The notes: generated by a model from the letters alone, not told the origin. Positions 1 to 9,093 are shown, counted from the first letter of the stretch. The stretch: 32,469 nucleotides of DNA from Planctomycetales bacterium (GCA_020427005.1 JAGQOY010000064.1:1-32469), one strand, 5' to 3'. Numbers and translations are program-made.

Positions 1-76
1 TAAGTGAGGGATTCATGTTCAGTCCCTCGCTTACGCTTCGGGTTAGGATTGGTAGATTTATTTCTGCCGCCCGCCT
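1..76. repeat. Right half of a palindromic dispersed repeat
   Basis: This stretch matches 17758-17833 at about 72 of 76 positions. It contains the same arm (TCCCTCGCTTACGCTTCGGG) and the same tail ending in TTTCTGCCGC. In the complete copy at 17722-17832 this is the right arm of a 111-bp palindrome, so the left arm here probably lies upstream of the window edge. No gene is evident between it and the stop codon of the hydrolase at 236, and the rest of 77-235 shows nothing recognisable. Confidence 0.8.
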
Positions 77-235
77 AAACAGTTTTCTTTCTCAAAACCA
101 GGATGGCTTCAAGAAGACTCGCTGGCTTATCCATTTTACTTACTCCAACTGGACACGGGAAATTGTTCTAAGCCGCATTTGAAATTCCAAGTTAAGTTTC
201 CCCGAATTGTTTGATTACGCCTCCAAATATGCAGC

Positions 236-1243
236 CTACTTCCCCTCTTCTGGTTTGTTTCTGGCAGGGAATTTTCCGGTCTGGAGGAAGGACAGTGTGG
301 CTGTCTGAGCGATGGAGTCATCCATAATGAACGAATGTAGTCGGGGAATTTCGAGAAAGGCGGTGGCGCCGGGAAGTTTTGTTTCCTCTACACTGACCAC
401 AAAATCGCCATCTGCGCCGACGAGTGGATTCGTTATGCCGTTGTCTAAATTGCCGGCGACGATGGCAAAAGGGCAATGGGGGACAGCCAAACTGGATTCA
501 AACTCTGTCCATTTTGGTCCCAGTTCCATTCCCCCCTGTCCAGTAATGAACTCGAAAAGTCCGATTTTTGAAAGTTGTCGGGCAATGGCGGCTCCCTGGT
601 TGGGAGGGCCAAGCATGATGACCTTCTCGATTCTTCCCAAGGTAACCAGGTCGTGAGCGCGTTGCCAATCGCCAATCGCATGGCGAACCACAATATTGCC
701 CATACTGTGACCTACAAAGTTAATTTTAACATTGGTGGGCAAACTGCTGACGACATCTCGCAAGGCGGCCGCATGTTCGCTGATCGACGCTCGAGTACTC
801 GCGTATTGAAAATAGATACACTTGCAATCTAGTTCTTGCTCCAGAAATCTTCCCAGGCCGCGCATGGAGTCGGCAGAACGCATCAAGCCATGCATCAGAA
901 TAACTACGGAATCAACCTTCAGAGCCGAACTAGGCATTTTGCGGTCGAGTTCCGCGCGGCAGGCTTCGTAGCTCCCCCAGGCGCGACGGACGTAATTGGC
1001 GTCCAATAGTCGCCAGTGCAAAGTTAATGCGTTTTGCTGAATGGTCCAATCCTGCCGCCAAAAGTGATCAGTCCAAAGTTGCTTTCCACCTAAAGTCGGC
1101 GTCGGCACGTTTAGCAGGCCACGGAGCTGGGAATTGTCTTCAGATTCGTCCTGTGCCACGGAATACCTACCACTTTGCAATACAGCAACAAGCAGAATAG
1201 CCAAGCAACCAAAGTGCTTTAGGCTTGGTCGCATAACGATCAT
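236..1243 (-). CDS. Exported alpha/beta hydrolase (lipase-like)
   Basis: A 335-residue protein with an N-terminal hydrophobic signal segment (about residues 9-30, probable cleavage after SVA). An HG oxyanion motif lies at 118-119 (ILMHGL) and the nucleophile elbow GHSMGN has Ser180. An Asp near 278-280 and His303 (RLHSF) would complete a Ser-Asp-His triad. This pattern fits the PGAP1/lipase-like branch of alpha/beta hydrolases, acting on an ester or amide outside the cytoplasm; the substrate cannot be told. The ATG overlaps the corA stop by 4 bp (ATGA), so the two are probably translationally coupled. A second ATG three codons in is also possible. Confidence 0.8.
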   Translation of the reverse strand: MIVMRPSLKHFGCLAILLVAVLQSGRYSVAQDESEDNSQLRGLLNVPTPTLGGKQLWTDHFWRQDWTIQQNALTLHWRLLDANYVRRAWGSYEACRAELDRKMPSSALKVDSVVILMHGLMRSADSMRGLGRFLEQELDCKCIYFQYASTRASISEHAAALRDVVSSLPTNVKINFVGHSMGNIVVRHAIGDWQRAHDLVTLGRIEKVIMLGPPNQGAAIARQLSKIGLFEFITGQGGMELGPKWTEFESSLAVPHCPFAIVAGNLDNGITNPLVGADGDFVVSVEETKLPGATAFLEIPRLHSFIMDDSIAQTATLSFLQTGKFPARNKPEEGK

Positions 1244-2343
1244 AACATGCCTCGTTTACGAAAGTATAACATCATGCCCAAGGTGAAGATGGCCATTAGT
1301 CCGAACGAGAATAAGTAGCCAAACCTCCAATGCAATTCAGGCATATTCCAAGCTGACGTTGTATCAAAATTCATTCCATACAACCCAGTTACAAAGGTCA
1401 TTGGGAGAAACAGAGTAGACAACACCGTGAGCACGCGCATGATATTGTTCAAGCGGTTACTAGTTAGAGACATTTGAAAATCACGCAGATCTGCTGCCAA
1501 TTCGCGGTAGGATTCCACAATATCCAGTAGCTGAATGACGTGGTCGAAGCAGTCCCTTAGAAATACGCGAGTTTCTGCAGTAACAAACATACAATCGTCT
1601 CGGACCAGTTCGTTGACCATATCGCGGTGCGGACGAATAATGCGTCTAAATTGCAATAATTCGTGGCGTATCAGGTGGATCTGATGAAAGTCTACCGGAG
1701 TTCTGCCCTCCGTCGCCTGTTCATCGAAGCTATCCAGTTGGTCCCCCAAGTGATCCAGCTCTGGAAAAAAACTATCTAGACAGGCGTCAAGCAACGCGTG
1801 CGCTAAGAAATCAACACCACCTTGTTGCAATCCCGTATGGCCATTACGCAACCGCAGTCGTACCTGCTCCCAAGTGCTATTGGATTGTTCTTGAAAAGTT
1901 ACAAGCAGACTATGTTTCAAAAAAAAGCTGCACTGTTCAGTCAATCGGTCAGGTTGTGACGCAGCCATGTGGGCTACGAAGAATAGATGATCGGAATACA
2001 AATCGACTTTAGCGCGTTGATGCACATTGATCGTATCTTCGAGGGCCAGCGGGTGAAGTAATAATTGTTGGCCAAGCTCTCTGAGAGTGGCTTCCGTTCC
2101 CAGTCCCGTTACATCCACCCAAACTTTTTGCCATTTTCCAAGGAGCTTGGGCAATTGGCTAATATCGAAATTCGGATGATCCTCAATGCCAGTTGAATCG
2201 TAACCGATCGCTCGAACGGTCGTGGCTACTGCATCTCGAGAAACTCTTAATGAGCCAGGGACTCGCCCCGCAGATTGGTGTCGTCTTCTCTGACGGCGGC
2301 GTTTGCGCGACGGATGGTTGTTTTTATTATGCGGCTTGGCCAT
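1240..2343 (-). CDS. corA: CorA-family magnesium/divalent cation transporter
   Basis: A 367-residue protein with the CorA hallmark GMN triplet (YGMNF, residues 323-325) at the end of the first C-terminal membrane helix. A second helix follows and the tail ends in a basic stretch (FRKRGML). The long N-terminal part is the soluble funnel domain, and residues 1-25 are very rich in Arg, Lys and His. Family knowledge makes it a homopentameric inner-membrane channel for Mg2+ (or Co2+/Ni2+). The ATG at 2343 has no obvious ribosome binding site. It is first in a two-gene minus-strand unit with the hydrolase. The length is close to that of larger CorA proteins. Confidence 0.93.
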   Translation of the reverse strand: MAKPHNKNNHPSRKRRRQRRRHQSAGRVPGSLRVSRDAVATTVRAIGYDSTGIEDHPNFDISQLPKLLGKWQKVWVDVTGLGTEATLRELGQQLLLHPLALEDTINVHQRAKVDLYSDHLFFVAHMAASQPDRLTEQCSFFLKHSLLVTFQEQSNSTWEQVRLRLRNGHTGLQQGGVDFLAHALLDACLDSFFPELDHLGDQLDSFDEQATEGRTPVDFHQIHLIRHELLQFRRIIRPHRDMVNELVRDDCMFVTAETRVFLRDCFDHVIQLLDIVESYRELAADLRDFQMSLTSNRLNNIMRVLTVLSTLFLPMTFVTGLYGMNFDTTSAWNMPELHWRFGYLFSFGLMAIFTLGMMLYFRKRGML

Positions 2344-2996
2344 ACAGTATCATTTATGTGGTCGTGATCTTTTATGGGATCGTGGGAATGGCTATTCAGC
2401 GGGTTATTTCTGGAATTATGAATCTATCGCGCAAGCCGGAGTCATGCAAAATCAAAAGTTCGTTTCACGCACGGACCGCATTTATTACATAGGTGCTTTC
2501 CAAATGAGCGTGCGCGATAATGAACTCGGATTTATCACTGCGAGCCGAGACGCGTGACGGCCGGGCATCAGTCAGTGCCCGAGGCCTCACGCCCTTCGGC
2601 TCTCGAAATCAACATGCCGGTGAGCGGCCTGGCCTCGAGTGCTACCCGAGGCCTTACTTCGGCTCACAGATCAATTCCGCACCGCTATTGAGGCAGGGCC
2701 TTGCCGGTTTCATTCGTCGCTATTTTAGTTCCGTTCATCGACACGCGCTCGATATTCGCTAATCCAACCGATTTTGTCGGGCAATGGCGTTTCCAGGTTT
2801 TTGCGCAAGCTTGTACTAGGCAAAAGAGAGAAGAGATAAAAAACAAAGACTTGGAGGTCCGTCTGACGCCCGATAATCCGCCATGTTATAGTTGAGGCAT
2901 TTCGCTGTCGCTCGCTTTTGTTCCAATTCGAGTGCTTAAAGGCTCAGCGTTCACCAGTCCTCAGGCTACACTCGAAACGAAAGGTGGATTGATTCC
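2344..2996. other. Divergent intergenic region between corA and asnB
   Basis: About 650 bp between divergently transcribed corA and the asparagine synthase, so both promoters should lie here. The only clear structure is the pair of hairpin repeats at 2542-2668. Short open frames in this region lack ribosome binding sites and protein-like features. I see no riboswitch that I can name. Confidence 0.6.
2542..2668. repeat. Two adjacent REP-like hairpins
   Basis: Two imperfect palindromes lie side by side. The first (about 2542-2604) has arms beginning GAGCCGA and ending TCGGCTC around a GGGC...GCCC core. The second (about 2619-2668) runs from GTGAGCGGCC to TTCGGCTCAC. The second form recurs at 11809-11851, where the ends (GTGAGCGGCC, CGGCTCAC) and centre (CTCGAGT, CCCGAGG) match. 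This is a dispersed repeat family, possibly a REP-like element; whether it is transcribed is unknown. Confidence 0.7.
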
Positions 2997-4907
2997 ATGT
3001 GCGGAATTGTCGGAGGTCTCTGGTTCGAACCCGACCACAATTTATCAGCCTCCATTTTGGATCGCATGGTAGATAGCCTTCAACACCGTGGGCCCGACGA
3101 TCGCGGTACCTATCAACAGCCGTTGCGACCCGATCCGGCAGGTACAATTCCTGGTGTGGCCCTGGGGTTTCGGCGTTTGTCAATTATTGATCTCGCGACC
3201 GGGCACCAGCCTTTGAGCAATGAGGATGGTAGTATATGGTTGGTTTTCAATGGCGAAATCTACAACTACGGAGATCTTCGGCGCCGTCTAGAAGGTTCAG
3301 GGCATCATTTTCAGACCCACAGTGATTCGGAAACGATCGTTCACCTCTATGAAGATCTCGGCCCCGAATGCTTTCAGCATCTTAATGGCATGTTTGCGAT
3401 TGCCATTTGGGACGGGCGAAAACGTCAACTCGTTTTGGCCCGAGATCGACTGGGTAAGAAGCCACTTTTTTACCAGTATTTGCCCGGGCAGAGCTTGATT
3501 TTCGGAAGCGAATTGAAGTCGTTGGCAGAGGCTCCGTACTTTTGCAGAGATATCAATCCCGCAGCAATAGACGAGTTTCTGACTTACCAGTACGTCCCTC
3601 ATCCTCATACGATATACCAGGCCTCGCGGAAGTTACCACCCGGCTATTACGCAGTCTTGGATAGCACTGGCATACAGGTTTCCAAGTACTGGAGCCTCAA
3701 CTGGCAGGCGGAGCAAGAAATATCCGAAGTGGAGGCAGCGCGACAATTACAAGAGCTGCTAACGGATTCCATTCGCTTGCGGCTGCGCAGTGATGTCCCG
3801 CTGGGGGCATTTTTGTCCGGCGGGATTGACTCATCGCTCGTCGTTACATTGGCCCAACAACAACTAGACCAGCCCTTACATACCTTCAGTATAGGCTTCC
3901 ATGAAGCAGATTACGACGAGACGTCCTACGCTCGATTGGTAGCCCAGTGGGTGCACTCGGAACATCATGAGTACAAGGTAACTCCGGACGCGGTTTCTAT
4001 CTTGGATCAGTTAGTCTGGCATTATGATGAACCTTTTGGCGACAGCTCGGCAATTCCAACTTGGTATTTATCACAGTGGACCCGCCAATTTGTTACCGTG
4101 GCGCTAAGCGGCGATGGCGGAGATGAGTTATTCGCCGGCTACGACCGTTACCGAGCACTCTGGCTTAGCCATATGTTCGATCGTTTCGTACCACTTGGCC
4201 CAGTTCTAGGCAGTCGTTGGATTCAAGGTTTACCTCCATCGAATCGTCAGCGCTCGTTTGTGCGACGGCTTCAACGTTTTGGGGAAGCGCTCAATCAACC
4301 TTTGTCACGCCGGTTTATGAATTGGTTACAGATATTCCCCGAGCGCATTCGGGCAGACCTTTATCGCGATGATTTTCTGGCCACGTTACCGCCCGGAGAC
4401 CCAGCAGAATTTTTCGAGGCAGCCTGGCGTATGATTGGCAATCGAGACTTGGTATCCAAAGCTTCGTTGGCTGACTTAAACACCTATCTACCGTGTGATT
4501 TAATGACCAAGGTCGATATTGCATCCATGGCCCATAGTCTGGAGTGTAGGCAGCCGTTTCTTGACTATCGCGTTGTCGAACTAGCCGCAAGTTTACCTGC
4601 TAAGCTGAAATTCGGTTGGCGCGGCGGAAAGCGATTGCTGAGGACTGCATTCGAACGCCAACTACCGAGACAAATTTGGACTCGCAAGAAGATGGGCTTT
4701 GGTGTTCCACTAGCCAGTTGGTTTCAAAGCGAACTAAAAGTACTTGTGCATGAGCGACTATTGTCTACAGACTCGCATTGCCACGCCTATTTTCAAGCAG
4801 ATACGCTTCGCCGACTGATTGACGAACATATGTCCGGGCGAATCAATCATTGTTATCGCTTATGGAATCTTTTAGTTTTTGAAACCTGGTTACGGCGCTG
4901 GGCCTAA
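2997..4907 (+). CDS. asnB: Asparagine synthase (glutamine-hydrolysing)
   Basis: A 636-residue protein starting MCGIVGG, so Cys2 is the catalytic nucleophile of a class II glutamine amidotransferase domain. That domain continues through QHRGPDD and FNGEIYNY. The synthetase domain carries the ATP pyrophosphatase loop SGGIDSS at 274-280 and a second block GDGGDELFAGYDRY. The family makes asparagine from aspartate, glutamine and ATP in the cytosol. Close relatives act in exopolysaccharide or exosortase loci by amidating other substrates, but no such neighbours are visible here. A ribosome binding site (AAAGGTGG) lies about 9-16 bases upstream of the ATG. It appears monocistronic. Confidence 0.93.
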   Translation: MCGIVGGLWFEPDHNLSASILDRMVDSLQHRGPDDRGTYQQPLRPDPAGTIPGVALGFRRLSIIDLATGHQPLSNEDGSIWLVFNGEIYNYGDLRRRLEGSGHHFQTHSDSETIVHLYEDLGPECFQHLNGMFAIAIWDGRKRQLVLARDRLGKKPLFYQYLPGQSLIFGSELKSLAEAPYFCRDINPAAIDEFLTYQYVPHPHTIYQASRKLPPGYYAVLDSTGIQVSKYWSLNWQAEQEISEVEAARQLQELLTDSIRLRLRSDVPLGAFLSGGIDSSLVVTLAQQQLDQPLHTFSIGFHEADYDETSYARLVAQWVHSEHHEYKVTPDAVSILDQLVWHYDEPFGDSSAIPTWYLSQWTRQFVTVALSGDGGDELFAGYDRYRALWLSHMFDRFVPLGPVLGSRWIQGLPPSNRQRSFVRRLQRFGEALNQPLSRRFMNWLQIFPERIRADLYRDDFLATLPPGDPAEFFEAAWRMIGNRDLVSKASLADLNTYLPCDLMTKVDIASMAHSLECRQPFLDYRVVELAASLPAKLKFGWRGGKRLLRTAFERQLPRQIWTRKKMGFGVPLASWFQSELKVLVHERLLSTDSHCHAYFQADTLRRLIDEHMSGRINHCYRLWNLLVFETWLRRWA

Positions 4908-5263
4908 TGACCCTTCCCGAGTTCGCGAGCGTAGGTTTGGCATTCAATTGGAGATTAAAGCCAAGGTGTGCGACCGAAAGCCACCAACTCAAAAGTCTCA
5001 GTCAGGGATGGTACAAAATTCGAATCGGATGTTGCGACGCAATGGTTCGAAAGCAGCCTCATTGATCGCGGCAGTGTTGGTGATGGTCATTCGCATTTGG
5101 GATTTGCTGGCGCTCAGCGAAAAACACTCGAATTCAGATAGATTCTTCTTGCTAATTGAGCGACACATCTTACAACTACAGATGTTGCTTGTGTGTACTT
5201 AGTTTTGTGATCTAGGCGATGCAACGCCCTACGCTTCATCCAACTTACGCAAAAGGTCTAAAG
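4908..5263. other. Intergenic region without a recognised feature
   Basis: About 355 bp between asnB and the next gene. An open frame starting inside asnB and running to 5202 has no ribosome binding site at an internal start and no recognisable composition. I see no repeat, terminator or RNA gene here. Confidence 0.5.
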
Positions 5264-6220
5264 ATGTCGAATTTGAAGCGCACGCAAGTGTGGCAAGTTT
5301 CTATTCTGCTGAGCGTATTGTCCGGAGTAGTTGTAGGCGAAGAAATATCCGCCAAGCGACTTGCCGGAGTATGGGCTCAGACGCGGGTCAACGAAGTTAT
5401 CTGCGGTTTTCATTACACGAATACTTGGATAAATACCGCGAGCTCGGAAAATCCTTTTGCCTCACCTCTAGAGCGGAGTACTCCTCAAGACTTGTCGGTA
5501 GAGGGACGCTTTTGTCGTCGCAATGAAACAGGAATGCGATTGGACCTAGGCGATAGGAGGTATAACTTATTAGACGAACAAAGCTTGAGTATTGACGGAC
5601 CCTACGACTCGATGGAGGGTTTCCATCAGGCTGTGACTAGGAAACGTGGAGACTCGATTATTCAATCGCTTGCGGTCACGGATTTCTTTCTTGCCTGGGT
5701 AGATCCTCTTGCAGTTCGCCCATACGCAGAAATTGCGGCACTCGGAAATGCCAAGTTTCCCATTGTTCGAGACCCCGATGAAGGAGTGATTGTCCGAATT
5801 GAACTCGGTGACGAGACTGTGGTTCTTGCTCAGAATTGTGACTGGCGGGCGATTTACGTTTCAACCAGTAACAACGGGATTCCGCAAAGCAGGTATCGGT
5901 ATGTGTATGATCAAGTTCAAGGCCGGCCCAGACTGATGTCCGTTATAGCGTCGAATTATAATCCGGATGGTTCATTGCTTAATCAATCCGTGATTGCTGC
6001 TAATCATTGGGTTTTGAAATGTACCCGCGCGGATCTCGAATTACAAATTCCTCCTGATTCTCTTGTTTACGATGATTCAGGAGATGAACCACTCAGGTAC
6101 ATTATACGAGCCGACGGAACCCGGCGCAATTACGATGAAGCGGAGGGGAGACTGGCGAGTACATTGCGCGAATTGGCAGATAGCGAACCAGGTGAGCTAC
6201 TTAACAAGAACAAGAAATAG
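5264..6220 (+). CDS. Hypothetical secreted protein
   Basis: Not recognised. From the ATG at 5264 it has 318 residues. This start is preferred over 5219 because it places a basic N-terminus directly before a hydrophobic signal segment (VSILLSVLSGVVVG) and follows a purine-rich AAAAGG. The mature part is soluble-looking with no membrane helices and a charged, Lys/Asn-rich C-terminus. It holds only a few cysteines and no clear catalytic motif. It stands alone between asnB and a terminator-like hairpin at 6284, so it is probably its own transcription unit. Confidence 0.7.
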   Translation: MSNLKRTQVWQVSILLSVLSGVVVGEEISAKRLAGVWAQTRVNEVICGFHYTNTWINTASSENPFASPLERSTPQDLSVEGRFCRRNETGMRLDLGDRRYNLLDEQSLSIDGPYDSMEGFHQAVTRKRGDSIIQSLAVTDFFLAWVDPLAVRPYAEIAALGNAKFPIVRDPDEGVIVRIELGDETVVLAQNCDWRAIYVSTSNNGIPQSRYRYVYDQVQGRPRLMSVIASNYNPDGSLLNQSVIAANHWVLKCTRADLELQIPPDSLVYDDSGDEPLRYIIRADGTRRNYDEAEGRLASTLRELADSEPGELLNKNKK

Positions 6221-6533
6221 AGCAAGCTTGGAAAAGCGTGGGCTACCGCAAATTCGAGTTGCAAGGCGATCGTATTCTCAATTAACGGGTGCAAAAAAAC
6301 ACCCGTTTTCAATTTTGCGAGAGTCATCCGATTCATGCCAGGGCTTCGATCGATATAAGCCTCTTATTGAGCAGAATTGCTACAGACGGACCAGCACATG
6401 GGCCATGCCAGGGCTGTGGAGAATATGGAATCCATCGGCGCAAAGGCGGGTGAGCTATATCAAAAGTAACGAACCGCTCGGAGTTTGTTGCAGCCCCGTA
6501 TCACCAACCTTTGCGAAAGCTGTAGGAGTCAAC
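6221..6533. other. Intergenic region with a terminator
   Basis: About 310 bp. It holds the terminator at 6284-6310 and presumably the promoter of the gene starting at 6534, which has GGAG shortly before its ATG. An open frame crosses it in the frame of the downstream gene from 6063, but that part overlaps the upstream gene out of frame and looks non-coding. Confidence 0.6.
6284..6310 (+). terminator. Rho-independent terminator
   Basis: An 8-bp perfect stem (AACGGGTG at 6284-6291, CACCCGTT at 6300-6307) with an 8-base A-rich loop, followed by a T-rich stretch continuing as TTC AATTTT. It lies about 65 bp after the stop codon of the secreted hypothetical protein and fits an intrinsic terminator for it. 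Confidence 0.75.
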
Positions 6534-7106
6534 ATGTTTTTTCGTACGGGGCACTATGACTACCGCGATGATCCGGTCAGCACGATGTTCTTGGGTCTCA
6601 TCAATCGTTTGCTCCGCTCCACAATCGGGTCATCCATGATCCTATTCGCTTCAATTGGTTTGCTAGCGATTGGGGTCTGGAATTTTGGCGTCGATTACTA
6701 TGTAATTCAAAAGGGTGTTGAGGAAGAAGCTGCAATCACGAATGCATCGAATGCCGATGACGCTGGGTATACGGTGGAATTCGCATATCGGTATGGATCG
6801 CAGCCAGACAACTTGCGCATGGTTGAGCCTTGGTTGCAGAAACATGTAGACGGGAAAGGTTACTGTAACCTGTTGACTAAACCAGGAGGTTGCAGAAAGG
6901 CGTACGGTACCGTGACCGTAACTTATCTTCCTGATAATCCTGGCGTATATGTTGTCAAACAGGATCAGCTGCTCCAACTCGTACGTGGATTCATTACCAT
7001 CCTTGCTGGGCTAGTAGCTGGCGCTACGGGTTGGAATATCCTGCGCATGGGAGCGGGCCAGGAGTCGTTAAGAATGCCTTCTTGGGCCGACTGGGGATTT
7101 CACTAG
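6534..7106 (+). CDS. Small two-TM protein, DUF3592-like
   Basis: 190 residues from the ATG at 6534, chosen because GTAGGAG lies just upstream and the longer frame from 6063 overlaps the previous gene. There is one membrane helix near residues 32-53 and a second near 145-168. Between them is an extracytoplasmic segment with alternating hydrophobic residues (YTVEFAYRYG) and a VTYLPDNPGVY motif. This layout resembles DUF3592 proteins, a family of unknown function; I infer that assignment from layout only. Its TAG stop lies inside the terminal CTAG of the MITE-like element at 7103-7227, so the original C-terminus may have been altered by the insertion. Confidence 0.65.
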   Translation: MFFRTGHYDYRDDPVSTMFLGLINRLLRSTIGSSMILFASIGLLAIGVWNFGVDYYVIQKGVEEEAAITNASNADDAGYTVEFAYRYGSQPDNLRMVEPWLQKHVDGKGYCNLLTKPGGCRKAYGTVTVTYLPDNPGVYVVKQDQLLQLVRGFITILAGLVAGATGWNILRMGAGQESLRMPSWADWGFH

Positions 7107-7227
7107 CAGGCTGCTGAAAAAGTAACCCGAAGCGTCAGCGAGGGAATGTGCCCAGCCGCTCGCAGACGCTTCGCGTTACTAATCGTCTACAAGATTTTGC
7201 AAATCGACTTTTTCATCACCCTGCTAG
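7103..7227. mobile_element. 125-bp MITE-like palindromic element
   Basis: The ends form an inverted repeat of about 20 bp: CTAGCAGGCTGCTGAAAAAG at the left matches the reverse complement of the right end (CTAGCAGGGTGATGAAAAAG) with two mismatches. Inside, a second inverted repeat pairs AGTAACCCGAAGCGTCAGCG with GCTCGCAGACGCTTCGCGTT. It encodes no protein. The internal core AACCCGAAGCGTCAGCGAGG shares about 19 of 22 bases with the palindrome at 17747-17768. CTAG at both ends may be the target duplication or part of the repeat. It looks like a non-autonomous transposable element mobilised in trans. Confidence 0.75.
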
Positions 7228-7402
7228 TGCGAGTCGCATGGACGTATATTGGTATTTTCAAGGAAATCACTGATCAATTGGGCGAAAACACGCTGCTCTT
7301 ATGTGAAATTTGCTCTAACAACCAGCTGCAATAACAAGCAGCATATTTTGGTTCTGACGCTGCCCTTTTGTTATTTGCTTTTTGGTATGCAGTCGAGTTG
7401 AT

Positions 7403-7975
7403 CTAGACAATTCGAATTCGAAATGCCCACTGAATCGTGGCTCCCAATTGCTTATCCAGAGAAGTTGTCGGTAACAGATCCATGAAGTCATCGGTAAACG
7501 CCAATGTACAACCGGGGTCAATTGGTTCCATACAAGCGATCGTTCCGACTTCGGAAGATAGCTGAACGGCCTTGCCGTTCGTCTGTGCGGAGAGCCCTCC
7601 AGAGCAACGATATCTACTACCGAGATGGATTGGCGGCTGAGGTGAACGACACGCTAACTCAATAATCCAGGCATTGAGATCGGGAACCATCGTAAAACTG
7701 GCTGACCAGTGTCCACGACCTGACATGCCGACACCAAACACGACTTCTCGGCCATCTGGAAAGGATTGTTGGTGTAATTGTTGTAAAGGCGGGCTAGTGG
7801 GCCAGCACTCACCAGCATCCGACTCTACCGATTCCAGGGTGAACAAGTCCGGGCTATTCGCGAATGCCCAACGGTGGCAGTAGCGATCCTGTTGCCAGCT
7901 GAAATTCAGCAAGCCAAGATTATCTGTTGCCAATTGAACTGACGGAGGGTCACTGTTGGGCTTAAAAATCGTCAT
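7403..7975 (-). CDS. Hypothetical protein downstream of prfB
   Basis: Not recognised. It has 190 residues, no signal peptide and no membrane helix, and is fairly rich in Trp, Pro and Ser. Its ATG is 7 bp after the prfB stop on the same strand, so it is very likely co-transcribed with prfB. No catalytic or metal-binding motif is obvious. Bases 7228-7402 downstream show nothing beyond the neighbouring mobile element. Confidence 0.65.
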   Translation of the reverse strand: MTIFKPNSDPPSVQLATDNLGLLNFSWQQDRYCHRWAFANSPDLFTLESVESDAGECWPTSPPLQQLHQQSFPDGREVVFGVGMSGRGHWSASFTMVPDLNAWIIELACRSPQPPIHLGSRYRCSGGLSAQTNGKAVQLSSEVGTIACMEPIDPGCTLAFTDDFMDLLPTTSLDKQLGATIQWAFRIRIV

Positions 7976-7982
7976 GGCTTTG

Positions 7983-9093
7983 TTAACTTACATTCTGTGC
8001 CATGCGCCAGCGCAGATAGGCATCTAGGAAAGCTTGGATATCTCCCGCCATTACGGCGTGGAAACTATTCTGCAAGTGCTCCGTCCGCGAATCCTTAACC
8101 CTTTGCTCAGGATGTAAAAAATAATTGCGAATCTGCGAGCCAAAACCCTTCTGACGAACTTTGTTCTTGTATTTGGCTAGCTGCTCTTCTTCGCGGCGTT
8201 CTTCCTCAATTCTGGCTATACGAGCGCGCAGCATTTTCCAGGCCTGAGCCCGATTCTTGTGCTGACTGCGCTCGCTTTGGCATTGGGCAACGACACCTGT
8301 TGGAATGTGCGTTAGGCGTACTGCGCTATCGGTCTTGTTGACGTGCTGCCCCCCTGCCCCACTTGCTCGATAGGTATCCTCGCGGACATCTTTTTCTTCG
8401 ATATCTACTTCGACTGCGTCGCCAATTTCTGGAGCTACGTCGACTGCCGCAAAGCTAGTTTGTCTTTTACCTTCGGCATTGAATGGGCTAATGCGAACTA
8501 AACGATGGATGCCCTCTTCCCCTTTGAGGTATCCGTAGGCCATAGGACCACGTATTGCCACGGTAGCCTGGGTGATACCTGCTTCCTCGTTATCCTGACG
8601 GTCAAGCAACTCCACTTCGTATTCGTGCTGATTGGCCCAATTGATATACATCTCAAGCAGCATCGCGGCCCAATCATTAGCATCCACACCACCATCCCGC
8701 GCATGCACACTAAGAAGAGCTCCGGCGGAATCATGTGTTCCATTGAGCAGCGCTTTGAGCTCAAGTTCTTCTACTACGGATTCCAGACGTGCGATCTCAG
8801 CCTCAATTTCGCCTTGAGCCGATTCGTCTTCGTCAAGTAGTTCTAACAACCCATCCAAGTCGCTGGCGGAATCCAAAGCTTCCTTGAGCGGTACGACAAC
8901 CAAACGCAGTGATTTGAGCTCTGCGACTGTGGCACGCGCTTTTTCTTGGTTGTTCCAAAAATCTTCAGCAGCCATTTGAGCTTCGACGGCTGCAATCTGC
9001 TCGAGTTTGCTATCGAAGTCAAAGACTGTCCCGAAGTTGCGTGAGTCTTTGGCGAATGACCGTTGCCCGGTCCGCCAAAAATGGTTCGCTCAT
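7983..9093 (-). CDS. prfB: Peptide chain release factor 2 (programmed +1 frameshift)
   Basis: RF2 recognises UAA and UGA at the ribosome. The SPF stop-recognition motif (RISPFN) and the GGQ peptidyl-hydrolysis motif (GAGGQHVNKT) are both present. The in-frame ATG at 8975 would give only 330 residues. Upstream, an ATG at 9093-9091 preceded by AAGAGG opens 24 codons ending in CTT TGA C at 9024-9018. A +1 shift there joins the two frames into a 369-residue protein, close to the usual RF2 length. The real CDS is therefore complement of 7983-9020 joined to 9022-9093. RF2 autoregulates its level by this shift in most bacteria. It is followed 7 bp later by an unknown gene. Confidence 0.95.
9018..9033 (-). 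promoter_or_regulatory. prfB +1 frameshift site
   Basis: On the minus strand this reads CGGGACAGTCTTTGAC. The slippery Leu codon CTT, the TGA and the following C match the canonical E. coli CTT TGA C. The Shine-Dalgarno-like stretch normally read AGGGGG, three bases before CTT, is reduced here to CGGGAC at the same spacing. The skipped base is the T at 9021. Confidence 0.93.

Noticed and set aside
3015..3040. tRNA T-arm-like sequence GGTTCGAACC
   Set aside because: It lies within the asnB coding sequence and no tRNA cloverleaf can be built around it.
4879..5202. Open frame of 107 codons after asnB
   Set aside because: It starts inside asnB in another frame, has no ribosome binding site at internal starts, and shows no domain or convincing composition.
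6063..6533. Long N-terminal extension of the DUF3592-like gene
   Set aside because: It overlaps the previous gene and crosses its terminator; a good ribosome binding site precedes the ATG at 6534.
8975..9093. prfB as a truncated or disrupted gene because of the in-frame TGA
   Set aside because: The TGA is part of the canonical CTT TGA C frameshift site and the joined frames give a full-length RF2.
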